Shown here one piece after another: positions 1 to 8,582 of a stretch of 64,000 bases of DNA. The translations under genes were made by a program, and so were the position numbers. The notes beneath the pieces were generated by a model. The model was not told the origin of the DNA, searched no databases, and saw nothing but the letters and a program-made list of their open reading frames with translations. The stretch's first letter is position 1. The number at the start of each line of letters is the position of its first letter. The DNA is from Pleomorphomonas sp. NRK KF1. GTDB lineage: Bacteria > Pseudomonadota > Alphaproteobacteria > Rhizobiales > Pleomorphomonadaceae. The stretch is from contig NZ_JAMDLH010000001.1 in the NCBI RefSeq assembly GCF_023721755.1, forward strand, positions 434,001 through 498,000, in the 5' to 3' direction.

Positions 1-74
1 CGGGCCGCCGCGGATCGGCTGCTTCGGCGCCGACGCGGGGAGCCGGGCCGAGACATCGATTGAAGGGCAGCCAT

Positions 75-830
75 ATGTCGGCGACCAAACAGCGCGCGGA
101 ATCCAAGGACGGTTTTTGGGAGACGGTCAAGGTGATCGTCGAGGCCCTGCTTCTTGCGCTTGTGGTGCGCACCTTCCTGTTTCAGCCCTTTTCGATTCCG
201 TCGGGGTCGATGATGCACACCCTGCTCATCGGCGACTACCTGTTCGTGTCGAAATACTCCTACGGCTACAGCAAGTACTCATTCCCGTTCGGCCTCGCTC
301 CCTTCGAGGGACGCATCTGGGCGAGTGCTCCCAAGGCCGGCGACATCGTCGTCTTCAAGCTGCCGGCCGACCATTCGACGGACTACATCAAGCGCGTCGT
401 CGGCCTGCCGGGCGACAAGATCCAGATGAAGGGTGGCGTTCTCCACATCAACGGGCAGCCCGTGAAGCGGGAAAACACCGGCGAGTTCATGGAGAAAGGG
501 CCGTTCGGCAACGAAATCAAAGCGCAGATCTGGCGCGAGACCCTGCCGAATGGCGTCTCCTACGATACGCTCGACATGGGCACCACTGCCGGTGACGACA
601 CCCGCGAGTTCGAAGTGCCGCCGGGTCATTACTTCATGATGGGCGACAATCGCGACAATTCCGCCGACAGTCGCATCGACGGATCCGGCGTCGGTTATGT
701 GCCGTTCGACCATCTGGTCGGCAAGGCGCAGGTCATCTTCTTCTCCATCGACCAAAGCGCCAAGCCCTGGATGGTCTGGACCTGGCCCTGGACGGTGCGG
801 GTCGACCGCATGCTTTCCATGCTGAACTGA
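75..830 (+). CDS. lepB: Signal peptidase I
   Basis: Type I signal peptidase, the inner-membrane serine protease that removes signal peptides from exported proteins. The 251-residue product has one clear N-terminal membrane segment (about residues 18-36). The IPSGSMM box carries the predicted nucleophile Ser45, DYIKRVVGLPGD carries the predicted general base Lys106, and GDNRDNSADSR follows near the C-terminus; all are family signatures. The usual MPTL after the serine reads MHTL here. The ATG at 75 is preferred over an in-frame TTG at 60 because AAGGG (63-67) sits 7 bases before it. rnc starts 3 bases after the stop and era follows, the conserved order in alphaproteobacteria, so the three genes are probably co-transcribed. 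Confidence 0.95.
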   Translation: MSATKQRAESKDGFWETVKVIVEALLLALVVRTFLFQPFSIPSGSMMHTLLIGDYLFVSKYSYGYSKYSFPFGLAPFEGRIWASAPKAGDIVVFKLPADHSTDYIKRVVGLPGDKIQMKGGVLHINGQPVKRENTGEFMEKGPFGNEIKAQIWRETLPNGVSYDTLDMGTTAGDDTREFEVPPGHYFMMGDNRDNSADSRIDGSGVGYVPFDHLVGKAQVIFFSIDQSAKPWMVWTWPWTVRVDRMLSMLN

Positions 831-833
831 TCC

Positions 834-1529
834 ATGAACAACCATCAGGCACAAGTTCTGGAGGCGCTCGAAGGGCGCCTCCAGTATCGTTTCAAGGACC
901 GCACCGGCCTCGTGCGAGCGCTTACCCATCGCAGCTCCGTGCCCGGCGATCAGGTTGCCCACGAGAGCTATCAGCGACACGAGTTCCTCGGCGACCGCGT
1001 GCTGGCGCTGGTGGTGGCAGAAATGCTGTTTTCCGCCTATCCGCGCGAAGAGGAGGGTGATCTCGCTCGCCGATTGAACCAGTTGGTTCGACGCGAGACC
1101 TGCGCCGAGGTGGCCACCGATCTTGATCTTGGCTCGGTCGTGCGGCTCGGCGCCGGCGAGCGCCAATCGGGTGGTCGCCGCAAGGAAGCGATCCTTGGCG
1201 ATGTGGCCGAGGCAGTGATCGCCGCCATCTACCTCGACGGCGGCTTCGACGCGGCAAAGGACTTCGTGCTGCGCAACTGGAAGCCTCGAATGGAAAGCCT
1301 GAGCGGCCCGTTGCGCGACTCGAAGACGCTCCTTCAGGAGTGGGCGCAGGGGCGAGGGCAGGGGCTTCCAAGCTATTCGATCGTCGAGCGTTCCGGTCCC
1401 GACCATGCGCCAACGTTTCGCGTCATGGTCACCATCGACGGCGAAGCTGCGGGCGAGGGGCAAGGCAAGTCGAAGCGCGATGCCGAACAGGCCGCCGCTG
1501 CGGAGGCGCTGGCCAAACGGGCGGGTTGA
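834..1529 (+). CDS. rnc: Ribonuclease III
   Basis: Double-strand-specific endoribonuclease that matures rRNA precursors and cuts structured mRNAs. The 231-residue protein has an N-terminal RNase III domain and a C-terminal double-stranded-RNA-binding domain (about residues 157-231, ending in KSKRDAEQAAAAEALAKR). Predicted metal ligands are present: Glu50 and Asp54 in HEFLGD, Asp123 and Glu126 in LGDVAEAVIA. The signature that normally reads NERLEFLGD is YQRHEFLGD, so the glutamate equivalent to E. coli Glu38 is glutamine (codon CAG). It lies 3 bases after lepB and upstream of era. Family assignment is secure; the effect of the substitution is unknown. Confidence 0.94.
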   Translation: MNNHQAQVLEALEGRLQYRFKDRTGLVRALTHRSSVPGDQVAHESYQRHEFLGDRVLALVVAEMLFSAYPREEEGDLARRLNQLVRRETCAEVATDLDLGSVVRLGAGERQSGGRRKEAILGDVAEAVIAAIYLDGGFDAAKDFVLRNWKPRMESLSGPLRDSKTLLQEWAQGRGQGLPSYSIVERSGPDHAPTFRVMVTIDGEAAGEGQGKSKRDAEQAAAAEALAKRAG

Positions 1530-1650
1530 GACGGTCGCCGTGACCGTAGCCTGTGTGTCCGTTTGAGGCCGATCCGCCCTTCCGTCCGCTATTCAGCTGA
1601 AAAGGAATGACATAATCTTGGCCAACCTTCCGCCTCCGGAGAGAGACGCG

Positions 1651-2577
1651 ATGACCGATGAAGCCGCCCCGTCCGTCGATACCCCCACTCGCGCTGGCTT
1701 CGTTGCGTTGATCGGAGCGCCCAACGCCGGCAAATCGACGCTGCTCAATCGTCTGGTCGGCGCCAAAGTGTCGATCGTCAGCCACAAGGTGCAGACGACG
1801 CGGGCCATCATGCGGGGCATCGCCATGCATGGTTCGTCGCAGGTGGTCTTTGTCGATACGCCGGGCATCTTTGCGCCGAAGCGCCGGCTCGACCGAGCCA
1901 TGGTGGATACCGCCTGGTCGGGGGCGGCCGACGCCGATGTCGTCTGTCTACTGGTCGACGCCAAGCGCGGTTTGGCCGAGGAAGTGACGCAGGTCGTCGA
2001 GAAGCTCGGCGAGCTCCGGCATCCCAAGGTTCTGATTCTCAACAAGATCGATACGGTGAAGCGGGAGAGCCTGCTGGCCCTGGCTGCCGATCTCAACGCC
2101 CGCGTCGGTTTCGAGGCGACCTTCATGGTATCGGCGCTGAATGGTTCGGGCACCGACGACCTGCTCGCCCATCTGGCATCGCGCGTGCCGGAGGGACCGT
2201 GGCTCTATCCCGAAGATCAGCTGTCCGATCTGCCGATGCGCATGCTGGCAGCCGAGATCACCCGTGAGAAGGTGTTCATGCGTCTCCACGACGAACTGCC
2301 CTATTCCTCGACGGTCGAGACCGATCAGTGGAAGGATCAGAAGGATGGGTCCGCTCGGATCGAGCAGACTATTTTCGTGGAGCGCGAAAGCCAAAAGAAG
2401 ATCGTCCTCGGCAAGGGCGGTGAAACCGTCAAGGCCATCTCGATGGCCGCTCGCAAGGAACTGACCGAAATCCTGGAGCGCCCGGTTCACCTCTTCATTT
2501 ATGTCAAGGTACGCGAGAACTGGGCGGAAGATCCCGAGCGGTATCGCGAAATGGGGCTAAACTACCCTCGCCACTGA
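1651..2577 (+). CDS. era: GTPase Era
   Basis: Essential Ras-like GTPase that binds 16S rRNA and acts in 30S ribosome maturation. The 308-residue protein shows G1 GAPNAGKST (residues 22-30), G3 DTPG, G4 NKID and a G5 SAL motif. A C-terminal KH RNA-binding domain follows, with GKGGETVKAI. The ATG at 1651 is chosen because GGAGAGAG lies just upstream (from 1638). An in-frame TTG at 1618 would add 11 residues that do not resemble the family N-terminus. It follows rnc by about 120 bases and is not followed here by recO, which often comes next in relatives. Confidence 0.95.
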   Translation: MTDEAAPSVDTPTRAGFVALIGAPNAGKSTLLNRLVGAKVSIVSHKVQTTRAIMRGIAMHGSSQVVFVDTPGIFAPKRRLDRAMVDTAWSGAADADVVCLLVDAKRGLAEEVTQVVEKLGELRHPKVLILNKIDTVKRESLLALAADLNARVGFEATFMVSALNGSGTDDLLAHLASRVPEGPWLYPEDQLSDLPMRMLAAEITREKVFMRLHDELPYSSTVETDQWKDQKDGSARIEQTIFVERESQKKIVLGKGGETVKAISMAARKELTEILERPVHLFIYVKVRENWAEDPERYREMGLNYPRH

Positions 2578-2779
2578 GTGGAAGGCGGGGAGGGCACGTT
2601 ACTGCCACCCGACCCGGCTTTTTCGCCTCGCTGCTTTGCGCTCATCGAGTTGCGATTGTCCTCTGTTGTCTCGGGGCGCTAGAAATCTCACATTTGTCTG
2701 TCCATACGGACAAGGCGTAGCTGAGTTGGCAAAGGCTCGTTTTGGCGGGAACTCGGCTATAGTCGCATCAGGGGTGGAT

Positions 2780-2793
2780 TGACATCGGTGTCA
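2780..2793. promoter_or_regulatory. Operator-like inverted repeat 1 (TGACA-N4-TGTCA)
   Basis: TGACATCGGTGTCA is an interrupted palindrome with perfect TGACA/TGTCA arms and a CG-containing centre, the pattern expected for a LacI-family dimer. A closely matching second copy lies 36 bases downstream. Both sit just before the LacI-family start at 2851 and just after a TATAGT hexamer (2758-2763) that could be a -10 element, so autorepression is likely. The binding itself is inferred. Confidence 0.6.
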
Positions 2794-2815
2794 CAACCTG
2801 GTTTTCTATTGCAAC

Positions 2816-2829
2816 TGACAGCGATGTCA
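2816..2829. promoter_or_regulatory. Operator-like inverted repeat 2 (TGACA-N4-TGTCA)
   Basis: TGACAGCGATGTCA repeats the arms and the CG centre of the site at 2780-2793. The 36-base centre spacing is not a multiple of a helical turn but would allow two dimers to bind independently. It ends 22 bases before the regulator start codon. Confidence 0.6.
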
Positions 2830-2850
2830 ATCGGGCCGAGGGAGGGGACG

Positions 2851-3873
2851 TTGGTTACGCTCAAGGATGTCGCTCGGGAGGCCGGTGTATCCCCGAAAAC
2901 CGTGTCACGCGTCGTGAATGACGACCCGGCGGTCAATGTGAAGACGCGCGAGGCCGTTTCCGAAATCATTCAGCGGATGCACTACGTCCCGGACCATGCG
3001 GCGCGTATGATGCGGATGTCCCACTCTTCGGTCGTTGGCGTCATGACGGACGCGGTGGCGACCACCCCATATTCGGTCGATATCATCCGCGGCGCCCAAT
3101 CGGGGCTGAGGGAACAGGCGCGGACCATGCTGATCGCCAATACCGATGGCGATCCCAAGCAGGAAAATGAGTATTGGAAGGTTTTCAGGGCTCACAAGGT
3201 GGCCGGTGCCGTCTATGCCACCACTTATCACAGGCCCGTCGATCTTGGCGCTCCCGATTTCGAGCGGGGTATTGTGCTCGCCAACTGCTACTCGGCCAGG
3301 CGTAGTCACTGCTCGGTCGTCCCTGACGATGAGGGAGGGGGCTATATGCAGGCGCGCCATCTGATCGAGCTTGGCCATCGGCGCATTGGCATTGTCTCGC
3401 TCAGCCCGGTTTTGCGTGCCACGGTGCTGAGGGGAGCCGGCTATCGCACCGCGTTCGCCGAGAGCGGACTGTTCTACGATCCATCCTTGGAGGTTCCGGG
3501 CTTCGTCACTCGGCCCGACGGGGGAGAAGATCTCGTCGCCTATGATGCGTCGCTTGGCTTGCTGCGACGCGCCGAAAGCCCCACCGCCATCATCTGCGGA
3601 AACGATCAGATCGCCGTGCAGGTTTATGCCGCAGCCGCATCGCTTGGACTGTCCGTACCCGAAGATCTGTCGGTCATGGGGTTTGATGACATGACGATCA
3701 TCACCCACACGCTGAAACCCATGCTGACGTCCGTGGCGCTTCCCTATTTCGAGATCGGGCGCACCGCCGTGGATTTGCTCGCCCGGATCAATGGAGAATC
3801 CGAGGGGCCGGTTCCTCCGCAGGTTTTGGTGCCCTGTCCCCTTGTCGAGCGGCACTCCTGTCGACAAATCTAG
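2851..3873 (+). CDS. LacI-family transcriptional regulator
   Basis: Sugar-type repressor of 340 residues. The N-terminal helix-turn-helix reads TLKDVAREAGVSPKTVSRVV, followed by the hinge region and a periplasmic-binding-protein-like effector domain (about residues 60-335) with GFDDM near its end. The TTG at 2851 is chosen because GGAGGGG (2841-2847) precedes it by 3 bases and because it places the helix-turn-helix at residue 2, as is usual. A longer reading from 2779 would run through both operator-like repeats. No transporter or sugar enzyme is adjacent, so its regulon cannot be read from context. The downstream gene is an extradiol dioxygenase about 290 bases away. Confidence 0.88.
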   Translation: MVTLKDVAREAGVSPKTVSRVVNDDPAVNVKTREAVSEIIQRMHYVPDHAARMMRMSHSSVVGVMTDAVATTPYSVDIIRGAQSGLREQARTMLIANTDGDPKQENEYWKVFRAHKVAGAVYATTYHRPVDLGAPDFERGIVLANCYSARRSHCSVVPDDEGGGYMQARHLIELGHRRIGIVSLSPVLRATVLRGAGYRTAFAESGLFYDPSLEVPGFVTRPDGGEDLVAYDASLGLLRRAESPTAIICGNDQIAVQVYAAAASLGLSVPEDLSVMGFDDMTIITHTLKPMLTSVALPYFEIGRTAVDLLARINGESEGPVPPQVLVPCPLVERHSCRQI

Positions 3874-4161
3874 TGATCGGTGCGCTCTGGTCGCGCGAAC
3901 GGCCGAATCCTGGCTCGAACCGTCGCATGGACAATTGGGCGATTTCAGCGCGGCTGAGGCGGTCGTTGGTGACGTAGAAAACAAACCGAGCAGCGATCGT
4001 AATGTTCAGTTTTGGTAGACAATATAGCCACAAGAGACGATCTTGTTTCCGTTTCGAAGTGTTTCTAAATTCTAGCCGAACACGGTGTCTCCGTACGCCG
4101 TGAGAACGGCAAACCTCGCGGGCAGCTGGCGGGGGGAGGCCTCCGGAAGGAAAACTCGATC

Positions 4162-4974
4162 ATGGCTGGTCTCGGTCGCCACTTTGCCGATCTTCCCACG
4201 ACTCCCCGCATGCCGACGCTTTTCATCGGTCATGGCAGCCCGATGAACGCCATCGAGGACACCCCTTATAGCCGCGCCTGGCGCGCGCTGGGCGCTCGTT
4301 TGCCCGTGCCCAAGGCGATCCTCGTCGTATCTGCCCACTGGATGACGCGCGGCGTCACGTTGGTGCACGTGAAGGAGCATCCCGTTACCATCCACGACTT
4401 CGGCGGCTTTCCGGATGAGCTGTTCGCCCAGCGCTATCCGGCGCCAGGGGCTCCGGGATATGCCGAGGCGACCATCGATCTCGTGAAGAACCACCACATC
4501 GAACCGGATGAACGCTGGGGTCTGGACCATGGCGCCTGGTCGGTGCTGATCCAGATGTTCCCGAAAGCGGACATTCCCGTGTTTCAGTTGTCGGTCGATC
4601 TCAGCCGTTCGTCCGAGGCGCATTTCGGGCTGGCCGAAGAACTCAAGGCCTTGCGTGAGCGCGGCGTGATGATCATCGGCTCCGGCAACCTCGTCCACAA
4701 TCTTCGGGCCATCGCCTGGGGAGGCGGGCCGGCTTACGATTGGGCCGAGGCGTTTGACGCCCGCATGGCCGAAGCAATTGCCAAGGGTGATTACAAGTCG
4801 GTCGTCGACGCGCCGAAGCTGGGGCGCATAGCCCAGCTGTCGCATCCGACGTTCGAACATTTCTTCCCGGCTCTCTATCCTCTGGCCGTTGCCGACAAGG
4901 CCGACGAGCTCAGCTTCTTCAACGAGGGCATCGATCTCGGCTCGATCTCCATGCGGTCGTTCATGCTGGCGTGA
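4162..4974 (+). CDS. ygiD: DODA-type extradiol dioxygenase (YgiD/LigB family)
   Basis: Non-haem iron or zinc extradiol ring-opening dioxygenase of the LigB superfamily, the group that includes E. coli YgiD (4,5-DOPA extradiol dioxygenase). The 270-residue protein aligns over its whole length with that group: FIGHGSPMNAIEDTPYSRAW, SAHW, IHDFGGFP, LDHGAWSVL and SGNLVHNL. These carry the conserved histidines expected to bind metal and act as acid/base. AAGGAAAA precedes the ATG. It appears to be a single gene. The natural substrate is unknown; DOPA is only the best-studied substrate of the family. The 288 bases between the LacI gene and this one show no gene or clear signal. Confidence 0.88.
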   Translation: MAGLGRHFADLPTTPRMPTLFIGHGSPMNAIEDTPYSRAWRALGARLPVPKAILVVSAHWMTRGVTLVHVKEHPVTIHDFGGFPDELFAQRYPAPGAPGYAEATIDLVKNHHIEPDERWGLDHGAWSVLIQMFPKADIPVFQLSVDLSRSSEAHFGLAEELKALRERGVMIIGSGNLVHNLRAIAWGGGPAYDWAEAFDARMAEAIAKGDYKSVVDAPKLGRIAQLSHPTFEHFFPALYPLAVADKADELSFFNEGIDLGSISMRSFMLA

Positions 4975-5118
4975 CGCCTCGGTGCGAGCGAACCTTTGCC
5001 ACCGATGGCACCTGGAATGGCCGGTCGTCGAGGCGGGGAGAGCCGGGAGCTGGAAGACTGCTCTGATCTGCGATTCGCATAATCGATATTATGGAACCTA
5101 GTATGTCGGCAAAACCGG

Positions 5119-5649
5119 TTACTCCCAGGGCTTTGGTAGCGCTGATCCAAGCCGCGCCATCTGTATGACGTCCCGGTACTCGTCGCCAAAGCGGGCTGCC
5201 GCGCGCATTGTGCCCTCGCAAATGAACCCGCTCGCCTCATAGAGCGCTATTGCCCGGAGGTTGTCGGAAAACACCGTGAGCTCGATCCGACTGAAATCCG
5301 ACCGCTCGGCGGCGGCAATGGCCGTATCGAGCAGCGCCTTGCCGAGGCCTTTGCCGCGCCACGCAGGCAACAGCCCGATGCCGAGCCTGCCGACATGGGA
5401 CTCGATTTCGAACGAACTGCGGCAGACGTCGCACCAGCCGACCAGCTTTCCATCGACGACGACAGCCAGGTGCGGATTGCCGGCGCCGAGGCTCTCCCGC
5501 AGGAACTCGATGGTGCCGTCCATTGGCGGCGCGTCGACGAATCTCAGATAGCGACGCTCGCGGGCCACGACGCCGACCACCCGGTTGAACTCGGCCGCGT
5601 CGTCGACCGACATTGGACGGATGAGAAACTCTCTATCAAGCACGGGCAC
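5119..5649 (-). CDS. GNAT-family N-acetyltransferase
   Basis: Predicted acetyl-CoA-dependent acetyltransferase of 176 residues. The acetyl-CoA-binding motif A is clear at LLPAWRGKGLGKALLDTAI (about residues 93-111). The usual C-terminal strand and NLRAIALYEASGF segment typical of RimI- and phosphinothricin-like GNAT proteins follows. It is transcribed away from the UPF0314 gene with about 100 bases between them. The substrate cannot be deduced. Confidence 0.85.
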   Translation of the reverse strand: MPVLDREFLIRPMSVDDAAEFNRVVGVVARERRYLRFVDAPPMDGTIEFLRESLGAGNPHLAVVVDGKLVGWCDVCRSSFEIESHVGRLGIGLLPAWRGKGLGKALLDTAIAAAERSDFSRIELTVFSDNLRAIALYEASGFICEGTMRAAARFGDEYRDVIQMARLGSALPKPWE

Positions 5650-5753
5650 GCTCGCTACTAAAACAGTTTAATTTCAATAGATTATTTGCTTTTGTTGAGA
5701 TAGGCAAGAAAGTACGATATGCAACTCTCCGGCTTTGAAAATCGGAGACGTTC

Positions 5754-6347
5754 GTGGCGCCGACCCTCAGGATTCTTCTCCTCGTTATCGCCATTGCCCT
5801 CGTTGCGCAGGCAGCTATTCTCTTTGTCATGGGGCAGCCGCCAATCTGTGCCTGCGGCACCGTGCGTCTTTGGACCGGCACCGTTCTCAGCCAGGAGAAC
5901 TCGCAACAGCTCACCGACTGGTACACCCCTTCGCATGTCATTCATGGCATGCTGTTTTTCGCCTTCGGCCGTCTGGTATTTCGAGGGCACTGGTCTCCAG
6001 TCCTCGCAGTGGCCTTGGCGCTCGGCATCGAAGTCGCTTGGGAGCTCATCGAGAATTCGCCGCCCGTGATCGACCGCTATCGCGAGCAGGCGCTGGCGCA
6101 GGGCTACTCCGGCGACAGCATCCTGAACTCGCTCTCCGATACCCTGGCCATGCTGCTCGGGTTCTGGATCGCGGCCCGGCTGCCCGTTCGTGCAAGCATA
6201 GCATTAGCGCTCGCTGCCGAGCTGTTCACAGGCGTGATGATCCGAGACAATCTGACGCTCAATGTCGTTCAGCTCCTCATGCCAAGCAAGGCGATCTCCG
6301 CATGGCAGGCGGAAGGTGGCGTCTACGGCGCCCCCTCACAGGAGTAA
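5754..6347 (+). CDS. UPF0314 (DUF2585) membrane protein
   Basis: Conserved alphaproteobacterial inner-membrane protein of 197 residues with no established function. Several hydrophobic segments are visible (about residues 5-27, 60-85, 120-140 and 150-170). The family hallmarks ICACGTVRLW, ENSQQLTDWYTPSHVIHG, ENSPPVIDRYR and IRDNLTLNV are all present, so membership is firm. Translation most likely starts at a GTG (5754) preceded by GGAG (5744-5747). It converges with the nucleotidase gene, whose stop lies 7 bases further on. Confidence 0.88.
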   Translation: MAPTLRILLLVIAIALVAQAAILFVMGQPPICACGTVRLWTGTVLSQENSQQLTDWYTPSHVIHGMLFFAFGRLVFRGHWSPVLAVALALGIEVAWELIENSPPVIDRYREQALAQGYSGDSILNSLSDTLAMLLGFWIAARLPVRASIALALAAELFTGVMIRDNLTLNVVQLLMPSKAISAWQAEGGVYGAPSQE

Positions 6348-6354
6348 GGCCCTT

Positions 6355-6906
6355 TCACAGCGCGCCGGGAAAAACCTCCGCCAAGACCCCGATAGCTTCG
6401 TTCCAATGGCGAATGCGTGGATAGCCGGTAACGTTCGCGTTGTGCGGCGAAGAGAAGACGATCCCCTGCCCGCCGAACCGCTGGAAATGGCGGGCGTTGT
6501 CGTCGATCAGGCAATCGGCGGCGATGACGCTCTTGTCGCCGCAGAAGACGATATTGAGCGGGTCGACGAACGGGAAATGCCGCCTCAACCAGAGAAACTT
6601 CGGGCCGAGCGAGTTGGGGAACTCCATGGCCGCCGAGGTGATGAACAGCTCGCAACGGGACGCGATCGCCGAGAGCGCCTCCTGACTGCCGTCGATGACC
6701 GGCAGCTCGGCAAAGAAGGCTCCGTCATGCATGGCCTCCCTCAGCGCATCCGCGGCGTCCAGCTCAAGCATGTCGAAAAGCTGTCGGCCATGGAGCGTCT
6801 CCGGGCTCCAGCGCGGTCCATGCCGCTCGATCAGCCAGCCCAGCATGGCACCGTACGTGTCCGCGATGACTTCGTCCATGTCGACGGCGACGCGAATGCG
6901 GTTCAC
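6355..6906 (-). CDS. 5'(3')-deoxyribonucleotidase-like HAD phosphatase
   Basis: HAD-superfamily phosphatase of the NT5C type, expected to dephosphorylate nucleoside monophosphates. The 183-residue protein starts with the nucleophile motif VDMDEVIAD (Asp9 and Asp11), then FITSAAME for motif II and DCLIDDNARHF for the acidic motif IV. Length and motif spacing fit the bacterial NT5C group. It may act in nucleotide salvage, which suits its position beside purC, but the two genes are divergent and 153 bases apart. Confidence 0.82.
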   Translation of the reverse strand: MNRIRVAVDMDEVIADTYGAMLGWLIERHGPRWSPETLHGRQLFDMLELDAADALREAMHDGAFFAELPVIDGSQEALSAIASRCELFITSAAMEFPNSLGPKFLWLRRHFPFVDPLNIVFCGDKSVIAADCLIDDNARHFQRFGGQGIVFSSPHNANVTGYPRIRHWNEAIGVLAEVFPGAL

Positions 6907-7059
6907 GATCCTCTCCCTCGCGACGATTGTATGAATCGAATCAATCTATGCTTGGCGAGCCCCGGCATGCAAGTTCGGCTTAAAGTTTCTTCCGCGATGT
7001 TCTATTGAGCGGCCAGCACTGGCAGCCGCTTCGCGGCCCCGTCCGTCAAGGAGGCACCG

Positions 7060-8016
7060 ATGGCCCTCGATCGCGTTCTCGCCGACGCCTTTGTTCCAGA
7101 ACTACCGAACTACTACAAAGGCAAGGTGCGCGAGAATTACGACCTGCCGGATGGCAGCCGCATCATCATCGCCACCGATCGCATCAGCGCCTTCGACCGC
7201 GTGCTGGCGGCCATTCCCTTCAAGGGGCAGGTCCTGACGCAGACCGCGCGTTTCTGGTTCGACGCGACCGGCGACATCTGTCCCAATCATGTCATCGCCT
7301 ACCCCGACCCCAATGTCGTGATCGGTCGGCGGCTCGACATTCTGCCGGTAGAAGTGATCGTGCGCGGCTATCTTGCCGGCACCACCAGCACATCGGTGCT
7401 GACCAAGTATCGGGCCGGCGAGCGACACATGTACGGACTGACGCTGCCCGACGGCCTCCATGACAACGAGAAGCTGCCCTCCCCGATCCTGACTCCCACC
7501 AGCAAGGCCTTCGACGGCGGCCACGACGAACCGCTGAGCGGCGAGGAGATCGTGGCCAAGAAGCTGTTGACGCCCGAGCAATGGGCCACGGTGTCCGACT
7601 ATGCGCTGAAGCTATATGCGCGTGGCGCCGAGATCGCCGCCGCTCACGGCCTCATCCTGGCCGATACCAAGTACGAGTTCGGGCTCGACGGCAACGGCAC
7701 GATCGTACTGGCCGATGAGATCCACACCCCCGATTCGAGCCGCTACTGGATTGCCGCCTCCTATGCCGAGGATTTCGCCGCAGGACGCCGTCCAAAGAGC
7801 TTCGACAAGGATTTCATCCGTGCCTGGGTGGGAGCGCGTTGCGATCCTTACAAGGACCCCATTCCCGAGATTCCCGAAAGCCTGATTGCCGAGACCTCGA
7901 AGGTCTACATCGATGCTTTCGAGGCAATTACAGGCGAGAGTTTCGTGCCGGACCTTTCCGGCGAGACGCCTCTCGAGCGGGTGAGATCAAACCTGGCCCC
8001 GTATTTCGTTCGTTAA
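7060..8016 (+). CDS. purC: Phosphoribosylaminoimidazole-succinocarboxamide synthase
   Basis: SAICAR synthase, the ATP-dependent ligase that joins aspartate to CAIR in purine biosynthesis. The 318-residue protein belongs to the longer form of the family. It shows [11 protein letters not shown] (nucleotide-binding loop), [40 protein letters not shown] and [21 protein letters not shown] lies 7 bases before the ATG. No other pur gene is near, so it is probably transcribed alone. Its 5' region contains a GATTG...CAATC repeat of unknown meaning. Confidence 0.95.
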   Translation: MALDRVLADAFVPELPNYYKGKVRENYDLPDGSRIIIATDRISAFDRVLAAIPFKGQVLTQTARFWFDATGDICPNHVIAYPDPNVVIGRRLDILPVEVIVRGYLAGTTSTSVLTKYRAGERHMYGLTLPDGLHDNEKLPSPILTPTSKAFDGGHDEPLSGEEIVAKKLLTPEQWATVSDYALKLYARGAEIAAAHGLILADTKYEFGLDGNGTIVLADEIHTPDSSRYWIAASYAEDFAAGRRPKSFDKDFIRAWVGARCDPYKDPIPEIPESLIAETSKVYIDAFEAITGESFVPDLSGETPLERVRSNLAPYFVR

Positions 8017-8154
8017 GCGAGATGGGGCGGCGGCGGCCGTCGGCGGGGCGGGCCACTTGGCAACCTCCTGTGAACCAATCCAAGGTTATGCTACTGTCAG
8101 ATTTGACTAATACGGCTTGGGCCGCCGTATCGACACTGGGGTTGGGGCAGAATC

Positions 8155-8580
8155 ATGGGGCAGATCGCCAGCGGGGCCACTCCGCTCGATGACAATCCGG
8201 GCCTGAAAAGAGCGCTCGACACACTGGAAAAGCTGACTTCGGTGCTTCGGAAGCCCGAACCGGTGCGTGCCACCGCCACCGAGAACCCCGTACACGCCCT
8301 GCAGGCGACCACGGAAGCGGCGTTTGCAACGGCATCGTCGGACGCCGCCGAGCCGACGCCCGCTCCCGGTCGGAAAGCAAAGCCGGCAACCTCCGCCACG
8401 CCAACGCTCCTGTCGATGAAGCAGGCCTCGGCCATGACCACGCTTTCGGTGTCATCGATCAAGCGCATGATGGCGGCCGGCACCTTTCCCAAGCCGGTCA
8501 GGCTTGGCGAGAGCCGTATCGCTTTCGTCGATGCCGAAATCCACGCCTGGGTGCGTGCCCGCATCGCCGAACGCGGCTGA
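8155..8580 (+). CDS. AlpA-like helix-turn-helix regulator with disordered N-terminus
   Basis: Small DNA-binding protein of 141 residues. The last 60 residues (about 83-139) match the AlpA/excisionase-like winged helix-turn-helix pattern: LLSMKQASAMTTLSVSSIKR, then a PKPVRLGESRIAFVDAEIHAWV wing. The first 80 residues are rich in Ala, Thr and Pro and look disordered, an unusual extension for this family. Such proteins often control prophage or island excision, but no integrase, phage gene or att repeat was found nearby. It ends 2 bases before the convergent IclR gene. A TTGACT at 8103 with a poor -10 may be its promoter. Confidence 0.7.
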   Translation: MGQIASGATPLDDNPGLKRALDTLEKLTSVLRKPEPVRATATENPVHALQATTEAAFATASSDAAEPTPAPGRKAKPATSATPTLLSMKQASAMTTLSVSSIKRMMAAGTFPKPVRLGESRIAFVDAEIHAWVRARIAERG

Positions 8581-8582
8581 GT

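Noticed and set aside
1-63. Open frame at the left edge ending TGA at 61-63, possibly the tail of acpS
   Set aside because: Only 20 codons are visible and they do not resemble an AcpS C-terminus; too little to call.
279-1463. 394-codon minus-strand frame over lepB and rnc
   Set aside because: It is antisense to two well-supported genes and its product is unlike any family; it results from GC-rich codon bias.
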